A program made the translations under genes and the position numbers. A model generated the notes under the pieces. It searched no databases, was not told the DNA's origin, and saw only the letters and a list, made by a program, of their open reading frames with translations. Below, in pieces: positions 52,936-63,728 of a DNA stretch of 64,000 bases. Origin of the DNA: Rhynchopus euleeides (lineage: Eukaryota; Euglenozoa; Diplonemea; Diplonemida; Diplonemidae); assembly GCA_963210315.1 (NCBI GenBank), contig OY723282.1, forward strand, positions 1,922,001 to 1,986,000, given 5' to 3'. Numbering within the stretch: the first letter of the stretch is position 1; every line of letters starts with the position of its first letter.

Positions 52936-53740
52936 AAAAGCGTCGACCCAGCGTCGACCCAGTGGACTGGGTTGACGCTTGGTCGAGGCTTGGAGCGTCG
53001 ACCTAGTGGAACTGGGTTGCCATTCAAGCCTGGACCAAGCGTCAACCCATTTATTACACTGGGTCGACGCTAACCTAGCGTTGGCCCGGTTACACTGGGT
53101 CGACGCTCACCAAGCGTCGACCAAGCGTCAACCCACTTTCACTGGGTCGACGTCGAAGAGAGTATGGTTTTGCAGGAACAGATGCTCACTACCGTGGCCT
53201 CCGGCGGCTGGGGGGCTCCGCCCCCCAGACCCCCCTGTGGCGTATGTCTCGTACTCAAGTCATTCGATTCCCACCGGGTCAGGGAATCCACCCACTCCAG
53301 TAGCCTCAGGAGGACGCAGCCAACTCACACAGAATCTGTACGCCCACAATGAACAGATGCTCACTACCGTGGCCTCCGGCGGCTGGGGGGCCCTGCCCCC
53401 CAGACCCCCCATCTCGCGTGCCCGTCTAGTAACCAAGTCCTTGCGCTTTGACGGCCGTGACATATCAGGGGGCAGCGTCGAAATCATGGTCCCGAAAGCC
53501 ATTTTTTGGTTTCCTCCGGCACCCGACGGCGCGAGCGGGAGAGGAACCACGGAAGGAACCCAGCGCCTCACACCGTGCCCACCTAGTGGTCCACCGATGG
53601 GAAAATTTGGCAACAACACGAGCGCGCGCGAAGCGCGCGCGAGAAAAATTGACCCCTAGTGTTTTCCCCCCTGATCCCCCCCCAAAACAGGAGCGTCAAC
53701 CCACCAAATCTCCAAAATCGAAAAGTTAGCGACAGGCCTG
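52877..53740 (+). mobile_element. CAGGC element, left copy of composite
   Basis: 864 bp; ends CAGGCATGTCGCTAA and (complement) CAGGCCTGTCGCTAA, 14 of 15 matching. The left third is an array of the palindromic word AGCGTCGACCC/GGGTCGACGCT (about 52889-53155), followed by the GC-hairpin module (53170-53412) and a tail with a GCGCGCGCGAAGCGCGCGCG hairpin (about 53621-53643). The first 59 bp supply the cyclase stop. Confidence 0.8.
53170..53412 (+). repeat. Paired GC-hairpin module
   Basis: Module copy inside the left CAGGC element, nearly identical to that at 60231-60470. Confidence 0.8.
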
Positions 53741-54469
53741 CGTCAGGGGTCGTTGCACCCACAGAATAGCTAGCCTGCTGATAACAATCAGTCCCGCCAC
53801 CACCCCCACCCACTGCTGGGATGCCCCCACCCCCACACCTGCCACTCCTATCCTTCTTCTCCTCTTTCCGCACCTGTCCCCTGCTCCTCGATCTCGTTAC
53901 AACCCTGGCAGGGGGAGGGAGGGAGGGAGATGGTGAAAGTATACCACCACGCCACCCCTCCTCCCTCCCTCCTTCCTCCTCCTTCTTCCTTCCTCCTGAG
54001 GGATAATGTTGGTCGGAACAAAAGCGCCAACAGACCTTCCCCCCCCCCCCCCTCCCCACCCCCCTGATACCCAGGAATTAGTCACATACACACACGCGCC
54101 TCCCGTGTTTCTCTTCTCCTTCTGTTGCATCGCTGAGAGCCCATTCACTCTCACGGGCGAGGGGGAGGGAGTGTTGTGTATGTTGTGCATGTTGTGGCCC
54201 ACACGCAAGCAACCCACCTACGCCACCACATTTTCTCTCTTTCTCTCCTCATTTTTTTTGACAGTGGGGGGGATCAGTGGAGGTAATGTACCAGAGTCCG
54301 CTCGGTGCGACCGACACTAAACACAAAGTGTATGTATAATGGGTCCCACCACTGTCTGTTCTTATTTCCCTCTCTTTTTTTTTGACAGCGGCGTTGCCCT
54401 GCTGTCGCGTGATGCTCTCCCCCCAGTGATGGTAAAAACCCGACCCCCAGAATAAAAACCGGAGTAAAT

Positions 54470-54577
54470 GGGGGTCTTCGCTACGGGGTGATCGTCAGTG
54501 CATTTTGGTGCATTTCCTGTTGAATTGGCTGAAAACTGACGAAGTTTGTCGAAGTTTGTCGACCAGCGAAGACCCCC
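54470..54577. mobile_element. 108-bp GGGGG-ended MITE
   Basis: Ends GGGGGTCTTCGCT and complement, AAT duplication (54467-54469, 54578-54580), inserted in the AATAAAAACCC minisatellite. Confidence 0.85.
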
Positions 54578-55317
54578 AATAATAAAAACCCTAAAAACCC
54601 GATAAAAACCCAATAAAAACCCGATAAAAACCCGCCCCTACGCTAGTCGAGCGCTCCTTCGAGAGGCCTGCAGTGGGTGCGGTGGTGCCTGCTCGCGTCC
54701 GCGCGGCCCGCAGCTGCTTGTTGGGCTTGAGCCCAACGGTCCGCAGCAGGTTCTGGGTTTCAGAGGCGACCAACAAAGACCCAGGGCAAACACACTGCGC
54801 ACCGGCTGGGGTTGAGCCGGAACCACCACCTTCAAACAATCATCAGCATCCTCCTGCTGATGAACGTTGCGGAGGTGTGTCGGCCCTTAGCTCAGTAGAG
54901 CAGAAGGGCACGCCGGGCCCTCATCGGACAGACAGCATTGAGCATGGTGACGATGATCCCCAGAGCAGTTCATCGGGGGGGCTGGCAACCGTCCGTCATC
55001 GACTTCCTTGTGGACCCGGCCTGGCCTTCACAGGGGTGTCCATGGGGAGGGGGAGCAAACATCCACCCAGCCTGGGGGACCACGCGTGCGCTACACACGG
55101 AATGTGCAGCGGGCGGTCACACATAACGAAGGGGTCAGGGGAAGTGGGCAGTTCCGTCGCAGTTTTGCTTCGAGCAAAAATGCGGCGGGGCAACCTCCCA
55201 GTACGGTGGTTCGGTCATTGAAAGGCCCCAGTGCTGTGAAGCTGCCTGTGACCAAGGAAACCCCAATAAAAACCCTGGGAATAAAAACCCGCGTAAACTA
55301 ATAAAAACCCGGTTTAA

Positions 55318-56685
55318 CCCTTTCTGTCCGGGAAGCCACTACAGTGGCTTTGCACTTTGCTTACGTAAGTAAATAATTATGCACTTCGAATTTTTCAGGA
55401 TTTTTTTGTATGGTAAAATGGGGGAGCTCAATCCTTTCAAATGCAGCAAGGGTTCATGGGAAAGGTGGAGATCCGTCCAACGTACTGTCGGAGGACAATT
55501 GCACCCTCAGGTGAGATTTTCGGGTTTGGGTAGTCCCTCATGGCCCCTATTTACGAGTCAACCACATCAGGTGTTCTTGTGCCCCATTTCGCTCGACTCC
55601 CCCGATCGTGGGAAGCTCTGGAGTTATTCTCCGCAAAAACACATCGATATGCAGACCCACAGAACACATTTCGACCCATCACAGGCGCGAGAGCTGGGGG
55701 GGCTGGGTGGGTATCAGAGGGTCTTGGGCAGGTATGGCCACTACAGTGGCTTTCACTTTGCCTATGCAGGCAAAGTTATTTGAATTTCGAATTTTTCAAG
55801 ATTTCTTTTTATGGTGGAAACGGGGTGGACGAATCTTTCAAATGCAACAAGAGTTGGTCGGAAAAGCGAAACTCTGACCAACTTGGCTCTGTAACAAAAT
55901 TGCACCACAAGGTGGAATTTTCGGTGGTTTTGCCCTTGAAACCGCCTCCTGAACCTGCGTGGGAGGTATCGAGCTTTCCCGAGCATCTTTTTGCCCGATT
56001 CCTTCGATAAGGGAAAGGTTTCCGACAGATGTCATCTGGGAATTCAGTTTTCAGACCTCTGCATCTCGAATATCCGCCCCAACGGGCTGTGCCGATGCAC
56101 CACTCGATTTCGGCCTCCAGCCACCCATCAGTGAAATATGGTGGAATTCTCTGATGGAGATTTGATGCTGTCAGTCATCGGGCGGACATCCTCCATGGGA
56201 CCAGAGGGGCAGGGAAGGGTGTTCTACCTCGATCCAGGTGCCCAACGGGCTAACGGGGTCGCTGGGGTGGCTCACAGTCAGGTCCCTCAGAACATGTGTT
56301 TTTGCACCTGTTGATTTATTTGCCTTGTGCAAACCACTGCCTTCCCAAGTAAATTGTCTTCCGCTCCACCTTTTTCAACATTTTTTTTTATCGGGAACTG
56401 CGCTGGAGCAGAACTGTTCGAGAACGCCATAGAACCCAGATTTTTTGGGCGGTCACACACCGCCCTGAATTTTTTTCTGGATTTTTTGCACCTCGATTTT
56501 TGGTTTCTCGGGCGAGGCCCACATGTGAAATTTTTTTTTCGGGGAAAAAACCGGAACAATGCAACGTTCTGTGCAAACGCAGTTCCCGATAAAAAGAAAT
56601 GTTGAAAAAGGTGGAGTGGAAGACAATTTACTTGGGAAGGCGAATTTTACCAAAAATCGAAAAAATACCCCCCGGACAGAAAGGG
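55318..56685. mobile_element. piggyBac-like non-autonomous element
   Basis: 1368 bp with ends CCCTTTCTGTCCGGG and complement, flanked on both sides by TTAA (55314-55317, 56686-56689), the hallmark of piggyBac insertion. The interior has two diverged direct repeats (about 55330-55512 and 55738-55925) each beginning with CCACTACAGTGGC, and an inverted pair near the right end (about 56338-56400 against 56575-56637). No transposase frame is present. Confidence 0.8.
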
Positions 56686-57574
56686 TTAAACCCGAATTTA
56701 AACCCACATATAAACCCAGGTGCCATCACTGTCTCCCCCCCCCCCCTCCCTGAAAGCTTAAATAAACCAGGACAACCAAAAAAAATGGCAAATAAAAGCA
56801 ACAGGGAGGGGGGTCCGTGGGAAATGTACCGCCTTTTTCTCGTTGTAGTTAACAGCCTTCCGATACAGCACCCATTCCCCCCCTGGTATGCCCTATCAGG
56901 CATTACCAGGGATATGGGGAAATGCTTTGAGGCAGAGGTAAAGAGCGTCTCAGGTATACCAGCCGTGCGCCTCCCTTCTCTCTCACTCGCACTCTCCCCA
57001 CACCTTGCGGCTCCTTGGGGAAAGGCAAGTAGCCCCGGGTGGAGTTGCAGGGTGTATTTTCTCTCTCTCTGTTCTTCCCTTTCGTTTAGACGCAAATAGC
57101 CAGCAGGTAGAAGATGTGCCGCACCCCTGCCAGACGTGCTCCCAGCCCCTCCTGCCTCTCGCACTGGGCGAAGCCTACGACAGAGCTGCGCTCCCGCAGC
57201 GACGCCGCACGGCTGTGGAGGCCGCCCCCCCTTGACCGAAGCACGGGGGTGTTGTCGAGGCGGAAGCACATGCAGTGCTTAGAGGAGTTGTCTTTTTCTA
57301 TTTTGTTTCGTGCCGTCGGGAAAGGGGGGGATAGGGGGGGGGGGGTTGGGATCCGCCCCTCTTCCCTCATTGCCCCCCTCCCCCTCCGAGGTCACCAGAG
57401 CACCCATCACGTGACTGAGGGCCTCCGGCCCCTGCCACTGTGTGGAGGATATCTCGACTCTGCAAGCCTGGCCCTCTTTGTTCCCTGCAGACCCCCCCAG
57501 AGGTGTTCTACCCTGTTTCGATGGGTGCTGCCTTGGTTTTGGTATATCCCATTGATATTTCACTCTCTCAGTGA

Positions 57575-57785
57575 GCCACTCAACCCACCTTTTTCTCCTA
57601 ACAAGGGGATCAGGCGGAAATGCAGCGATCGGGGAAGTGTTCGGTGCTTGCCGCCACACACAGTCTTATGCGCCTGCCAATCACACACCACCAACACTTC
57701 CGCAAATTTTTTGTGTGTGCCTGTGCGATCTATGAAAACCATGTTCTCGTTTACCTTTCGTATTTCTTCACGAATGATCGTGCAC
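57575..57785 (-). repeat. Dispersed repeat, partner of 17.8 kb
   Basis: Reverse-complement match to 17755-17945 with moderate divergence. No coding content or TSD is visible. Confidence 0.55.
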
Positions 57786-59088
57786 GTTTCGCAGCTGTAC
57801 TTCGTCTTTTCCAAACTTCAAAACAGACACACACACACACAACAGACACAGCCCGCATAGCGAGTGAAGGGTGAGGCCACCGCCTTACTTTTCTCCTCTT
57901 CTCTGCTTCACCCACCCTGTTCCTATCTCCCACTCTGCCTGTAGTCTTTATTCGCGTGATTCTGCCCCCCAACATGCTGCCCACCCCAATGGAATTGAGT
58001 GGTGATTGTACACTGACATTTCCCTGCACAAGGACAAGAGGATCATTGGTCATTCTGGCTTGGCGCCTTTGACTTGACGAATGCACATCTCTCAGATGTC
58101 TCGGTCATGGTCGTGGCGAGGCCTTCTTTATTGTGGTTGCACCTGCACCCTCCTGAGTTCAAAATCTTCTGCCGCCTTTCTCATTGGGCAGATCCCTGAA
58201 GAAGTGTAAATTAATGGCTGTGTCTTGTGGCCTTCTCAGACCATCAGAGCACCGGCAGGCCAAATCCTCCTTCTCTTGCAGCGTGAGGGAGTGTCAGTTG
58301 AGTGGGTCCTTTTTGGTCTCGGGGTTCTGGAACAGGGTGGCGATATATTGGACGGCCCTGGATTTCCGACAACTCCCCGAACCCGTTCAGAAACGGCCTC
58401 CGAACCGTTTCTCGCACCAATGTTCCGTATTGATTGGGGTCTTCCCTGGTGTGTTTCCGTGAATTTCCTCCTCTGTTCTGGGAGGAAGAAACAGCCGAAC
58501 TTCTGCCGAAAATCTGCCGACAGCGCTAGACCCCCCCCCTCCCGAACCCCTCAAAATGCACTTCTCATACGCCTTCTGGCGACGTCGTGCACGTCACCGC
58601 CCTAGTCGTCTTGGCGGCAAGTGGGTGGTCTCCCCTTTCACACCTTTGCTGTCTCTCTCTCTCTCTCTCTCTCTCTTCTGGGTGAGCCATTCTTGCGGAG
58701 TTTGAGGAAGAACGGCACCAAACACGGGAGTACGCCTTCTGGCAGCACTGTGCACACCACCCTGTCCTGAGCCACGCTTGTGGCCATCAATACTTGTGAC
58801 CGGAGAGTCACTGCGGAACCCTCTACACCACGCTTTTTTCTCGGTTTGAAATGTGCATGCGATCTGTTGATTTGCCCGGAAACAGCGAGACACTGGTAGC
58901 TCTTCCAGGGGGGTGGTGGCCCACACCGGCTGGGAACAAAAAAAATACACCGCCGGCCAAGCCAGCAATGGCATGCCTGAGCCCTGATAAATCCCCTCGC
59001 GCGTGAAAAAGAAGACAATATTGACCCCCTCGATTCTCCAGAACACCCCCCCCGCCCCCCCCCCCCCCCCAGAAGGCGAGTTGTCAAT

Positions 59089-59809
59089 CAGGCTGGTCGC
59101 TAACCATCATTCATCATTCCACTCATTCTGGGTTTCCCCCCCCTAGATATTTCATCATTCCACCATCATTCCACCGATGGTGGAATGATGGGATGAAACA
59201 CACACTACCACCTCATTCACCCACCATTCCCCAGGGTCAAAGAGTATGGTTCTGCAGGAACAGATGCTCACGACCGTGGCCTCCGGCGGCTGGGGGGCTC
59301 CGCCCCCCAGACCCCCCTGTGGCGTATGTCTCGTACTCAAGTCATTCGATTCCCATCAGGTCAGGGAATCCAACCACTCCAGGAGCCTCAGGAGGACGCA
59401 GCCAACTCACACAGAATCTGTCGCCACAATGAACAGATGTTCACGACCGTGGCCTCCGGCGGCTGGGGGGCTCTGCCCCCCAGACCCCCCTGTGGACCAT
59501 GTAGCGTGTGCCCGGCTAGTATATAGTAACCAAGCCCTTGCGCTTCGACGGCCGTGGCATATCAGGGGGTAGCGTCGAATCATGGTACCGAAAGCCTTTT
59601 TTTGGTTTCCTCCGGCACCCGAGGATGGCGGGAGCGGGAGCGGGACTGCGGAAGGAACCCAGCGCCTCACACCGTCCACCGACGGGAAAGTTAAGTAACA
59701 ACACGAGCGCGCGCGAAAAATCGACCCCTAGCGTTTTCCCCCTGATCCCCCCAAAACAGGAGCGTCCGCCCACCTAATCTCTAAATCGAAAAAGTTAGCG
59801 ACAGGCCTG
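59089..59809 (+). mobile_element. CAGGC element, variant with CATCATTCCACC word
   Basis: 721 bp; left end CAGGCTGGTCGCTAA, right end as in the other copies. The scaffold (GGGTTTCCCCCCCC, hairpin module, tail) is shared, but the left palindromic array uses CATCATTCCACC/GGTGGAATGATG (about 59103-59200) in place of the GTCGAC word of the 52877 and 59935 copies. Flanks show no matching duplication. A GGCGGCGGCGAAGCCGCCGCC-like hairpin (59823-59846) lies just outside. Confidence 0.75.
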
Positions 59810-59934
59810 GATCGTGGGCGCGCGGCGGCGGCGGCGAAGCCGCCGCCGCGATCGCGTACGAACCATATTTTACTGCATGGCCACCACTTCCACCCCCCAC
59901 CCCCCCCCCCCCCCCCCCCCACGACTGACCATCA

Positions 59935-60802
59935 CAGGCATGTCGCTAAGCGTCGACCGTCGACCCAGTGATTTTGGGTTTCCCCCCCCATAAAAAAGCG
60001 TCGACCCAGCGTCGACCCAGTGGACTGGGTTGACGCTTGGTCGAGGCTTGGAGCGTCGACCTAGTGGAACTGGGTTGCCATTCAAGCCTGGACCAAGCGT
60101 CAACCCATTTATTACACTGGGTCGACGCTAACCTAGCGTTGGCCCGGTTACACTGGGTCGACGCTCACCAAGCGTCGACCAAGCGTCAACCCACTTTCAC
60201 TGGGTCGACGTCGAAGAGAGTATGGTTTTGCAGGAACAGATGCTCACTACCGTGGCCTCCGGCGGCTGGGGGGCTCCGCCCCCCAGACCCCCCTGTGGCG
60301 TATGTCTCGTACTCAAGTCATTCGATTCCCATCAGGTCAGGGAATCCACCCACTCCAGTAGCCTCAGGAGGACGCAGCCAACTCACACAGAATCTGTACG
60401 CCCACAATGAACAGATGCTCACTACCGTGGCCTCCGGCGGATGGGGGGCTCTGCCCCCCAGACCCCCCATCTCGCGTGCCCGTCTAGTAACCAAGTCCTT
60501 GCGCTTTGACGGCCGTGACATATCAGGGGGCAGCGTCGAAATCATGGTCCCGAAAGCCATTTTTTGGTTTCCTCCGGCACCCGACGGCGCGAGCGGGAGA
60601 GGAACCACGGAAGGAACCCAGCGCCTCACACCGTGCCCACCTAGTGGTCCACCGATGGGAAAATTCAAAATTTGGCAACACGAGCGCGCGCGAAGCGCGC
60701 GCGAGAAAAATTGACCCCTAGTGTTTTCCCCCCTGATCCCCCCCCAAAACAGGAGCGTCAACCCACCAAATCTCCAAAATCGAAAAGTTAGCGACAGGCC
60801 TG
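59935..60802 (+). mobile_element. CAGGC element, right copy of composite
   Basis: 868 bp, nearly identical to 52877-53740 across its length, including the AGCGTCGACC array, module (60231-60470) and tail. It is immediately followed by the second TGTACCGCC. Confidence 0.8.
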
Positions 60803-62317
60803 TGTACCGCCTTGCCTGAAGGCTGCTGCCAACGTCGCTTCCCTGCCTCGTTGTGCCGGGCCGCGCCTGGCCTCGGAATCCCGACCCTTCTGGGCTGCGG
60901 AGCCTATTGTGTGGCAGTGCCCTCTCCCGTGCGTGGCACGGTGTCACCCCGCCATACCCGGCGTGGTCTCCCTCTGCGAACGGAGCGTGAATGTCGTTGA
61001 CCAGGAGGTGACACTGTGTTTATCCCCTTGCCTTTCCCTCTCTGCTCTCCCGAAGTGGTGGATGCTATCCCATTGCCCATCCCCTCCGCATGCGCACTCG
61101 GGTGCGCAGGGCAGAACGTTATTGACATCCCCACAGCAGGACTCTCTTGTGCAACGACAAACACCCACATCCCCTGGCTGCAAGGGCAGGGAAGTTGCTT
61201 ATGTTTGGTTCAAGTTTTCTTTGCCCTGAAAATCGTGTCGGAACTATGCAGGAACTCTAGCGGAGACCTCTCTTCTCAATAGGAACTGCACCAAGGAACA
61301 TCAGCGTCAATCGGCCTTCAGTGGCACCAACCGTCCTATCTCGCGTCTTATTCCCCGCAACAGGATTCCTTTCAACCCGGCTTTGGCGCATATGGTGGGC
61401 CCAAATGTTTGAAACTTTGTGGAACCCCTCGCTGATATGTACTCCATATTCTGTTTAACCCTTTAAGACCGAAGGCGCAATATATTGCTTGTGCACTTTG
61501 GGTTCACATTTTGTTGGGACCCATTTTTGTCTTTTTGGCAAACCCTGGGCACCACGAAAATGGTTTGGACAGTTCTTTTCAAGACAACAAAAATCGACGA
61601 GATATCTGTCTGTCGGTTGCCCGCCGTCACCTCGGAGAATCTGGGCTCAGGTGGGATTTTCAGGTGAAAACAGCATTCTGGGCCCTTGGCTTTCTGTGCA
61701 CACCCCAACAAGGTTTGCCGGGGGTCTTTGTGCCCGACCCTGGCCATCCGGTAAAGGGGACTCGAGAACCTTTCTAAGGAAGCAAGACCCGCCCAGATAC
61801 ACTCCGATGTAGTGCACGTGTCAACTGAAGGCAATGGAGTGCCTGATCGTCAATTCCTCGCCTGTCAAATGTATGGGTGATATCTTCGACCGGCTTTGGG
61901 CCGTGCCCAGTTCTGCCCAGATCGAGCCAAGCTCAACTGGATCTACCCGGGGATAACGTATTCGAGGGACTTCTGCTCTTCTGTGCGCAGTTGCAGCACA
62001 TAGGTCTGTCACACTACGGGCCGAAGGGTGCGTCCTCTATGCGACATCTGGTCGCGGGAGGGTCGACGGACACTGCCTATCAGCGGCGACGTCACGTGGT
62101 AGTAGAGCGAGCTCCACAGTGCTGGAGGGTCACAGCTTTACACGAACACCTCTCGCTGGTTCAGTACTGCTGCGAAGCGCAACAGTTGCTCTTGCAGCCG
62201 TCTGAGAGACTTCCTGCGTGTGATTGACGAAAAGCCTAATTTCGGGTGTTTTCCCACGGTTTCAAAGGGAAAATAGGCACTGAACATAGGTAAAAAACCG
62301 GAGTGCCCATTCAGAGG
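60803..62317. other. Old cyclase 3-prime flank and unassigned sequence
   Basis: Begins with the displaced cyclase end. A piggyBac-type end (TTAA at 61455-61458 followed by CCCTTTAAGACCGAAG and a GCAATATATTGC palindrome) is visible, but no matching right end is found before 62317. No gene is supported. Confidence 0.45.
61459..61800. mobile_element. piggyBac-like left end, partial
   Basis: TTAA then CCCTTTAAGACCG, a subterminal perfect palindrome GCAATATATTGC and GCACTTTG, the same arrangement as CCACTACAGTGG and GCACTTTG in the 55318 element. The right boundary is arbitrary because the other end was not found. Confidence 0.45.
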
Positions 62318-62325
62318 CTTCATAC

Positions 62326-63720
62326 CAAGTATGCCTGGGACTTTGGCCTTTTTGGGCCCAAAAAGGGGTCGGGATTCCACTTTTTCTCCAAGGGTTTTTT
62401 AGGGGGGGAAATGGCGCGCAATCCCCCTCGCGGGCAAGAATATCCCCCCATCCCCACCACACAGCGGTCTCGCTGGGTTCGGCCTCCAAACTTTATTAGG
62501 TATGGCAGCTGCCACACCACATGGTTCTGTGAAAAAAAGGGGAAGGTGCGCCCTCCGCGCCACCCCTTCCTCGAGATGCACAATCGCATAGGTGCAACCG
62601 TGCAAGAGTGTCACATGCCACAGGGGGTCTGGGGGGCGGAGCCCCCCAGCCGCCGGAGGCCACGGTAGTGAACAGTGAACCGGGTGAGTCGGGCCGCGTC
62701 AAACCGCCGCAGGCCACGGTAGTGAACAGCTCTTGTGGGCGGAAGGGCGAGTGGAAGGGCAACTTTTTTTCTAGGTTTCGACTCACGAAACCTAGAAAAC
62801 CCTAGAAAAAAGGTTGCTCCTCCCAAATCTGGGATTGGGCACCCACGTTAGTGACACCCCTGAAATTGGGCAGTGAAAATACCCCCCCAAAAAAATAATC
62901 CAGGTATGGCAGCCGGTCTGGCGCTGCCATACCAAGAAAAATCCAGAATTTTATTAGGTATGGCCGATGCCATACCAGCCAGACCTGGCACGAGACCACT
63001 GGCACCACACAACCAGTGTGAGTGTGGTGTGTGGGTATTGGACGCCCTGTGTGATGAGAGATAGTGGCAACACAACAGCAACATGCCAGGCAAGGGGAGC
63101 CAAAAATGGGTTTTCGGGGCGTTATTGCAACGACCCCTTCCTGTGCCCCAGCGGCACAAGCTCAAGGATTTGGTTGCTCGACATACAGGGGGGTCTGGGG
63201 GGCGGAGCCCCCCAGCCGCCGGAGGCCACGGTAGTGAGTATCTGTTCCTTGCGCCGTAGTGGGAGCGCGTGGGAGTTGCGGGCGTACAGATTCTGTGTGA
63301 GTTGGCTGCGTCCTCCTGAGGCTACGGAGAGTGGTCTGGGTCCCATTCGCTGATGTGAACCCAAAGGACTTGGCTACAAGACAGGCACACGCTCCAGCCT
63401 AGTGGCACAGGGGGGTCTGGGGGGCGGAGCCCCCCAGCCGCCGGAGGCCACGGTAGTGAACGCCTGATCCTGACCGGGGGACAACGCCGGGTTTTGGCTG
63501 GAAAAACCGAAAAAGGGGCGGGTGTCCGGAGGATTCATCCTCACCCCCCACTAGAATACCACCTGCCCCCGAAAAACTTCACCCAGAAAAACCTGTGGGG
63601 AAAAAATCCCACCTAAAAAACCCAAGGAGAAAAATAAAATTCCCTCCCTGCAAAAACCCTAAGAGAAAAAAACTGCAATCCTGAATCGGGACTTGGACTC
63701 CACATTTAGCTTCATACTTG
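62326..63720. mobile_element. CAAGTATG-ended element, copy 2, with nested insertion
   Basis: Same element as 21419-22248, with CAAGTATG/CATACTTG ends and perfect 8-bp duplication CTTCATAC (62318-62325, 63721-63728). Longer only because a 540-bp element is nested at 62462-63001. The GC-hairpin module is at 63184-63465 in inverted orientation. Confidence 0.85.
62462..63001. mobile_element. Nested hAT-like element, CAGYGGTCTCG ends
   Basis: 540 bp between CAGCGGTCTCG and the complement of CAGTGGTCTCG. Flanks CCACCACA and GCACCACA (7 of 8). The unoccupied sequence CCACCACACAACCAG in copy 1 (21546-21560) fixes the boundaries. Palindromic word GGTATGGC/GCCATACC clusters near both ends (about 62498-62515; 62902-62975). 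It contains one GC-hairpin unit at 62621-62670. Confidence 0.85.
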
Positions 63721-63728
63721 CTTCATAC

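Larger units (their letters stand above)
53741..59088. other. Interior of composite insertion
   Basis: No convincing gene. It has GGA/TCC-rich low complexity (53880-54000), minisatellite AATAAAAACCC (about 54430-54640 and 55255-55310), a MITE, a piggyBac-like element, the inverted partner of the 17.8-kb repeat (about 57575-57785), CT dinucleotides (58650-58676) and C/G runs. A short frame at 57088-57235 begins after an acceptor-like TTTAG and has protein-like composition, but cannot be assigned. Confidence 0.4.
52868..60811 (+). mobile_element. 7.9-kb composite insertion with 9-bp duplication
   Basis: TGTACCGCC occurs at 52868-52876 and again at 60803-60811, directly flanking two same-orientation CAGGC elements (52877-53740 and 59935-60802) and the 6.2 kb between them. 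Neither inner flank of the two elements matches, so the whole segment behaves as one insertion. Cyclase coding sequence resumes after the right copy (CGC CTT GCC TGA), giving a natural stop. The enclosed DNA holds another CAGGC element, a piggyBac-like element and a MITE. No transposase is recognised inside. Confidence 0.8.

Noticed and set aside
54890-54960. TAGCTCAGTAGAGCA resembles a tRNA A box
   Set aside because: No B box, no acceptor stem pairing and no anticodon arm are found downstream.
54430-55310. AATAAAAACCC repeats as interstitial telomere
   Set aside because: The unit does not match a TTAGGG- or TTTAGGG-type repeat and is interrupted; it is treated as a minisatellite.
52877-60802. 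LTR retrotransposon interpretation of the direct repeats
   Set aside because: No coding region of that class lies between them, the repeats have their own inverted CAGGC ends, and the duplication is 9 bp.
10417-63364. Many 60-150 codon frames reading TTVASGGWGAPPPRPP or the reverse
   Set aside because: They are translations of the GC-hairpin module; similar frames appear on both strands.
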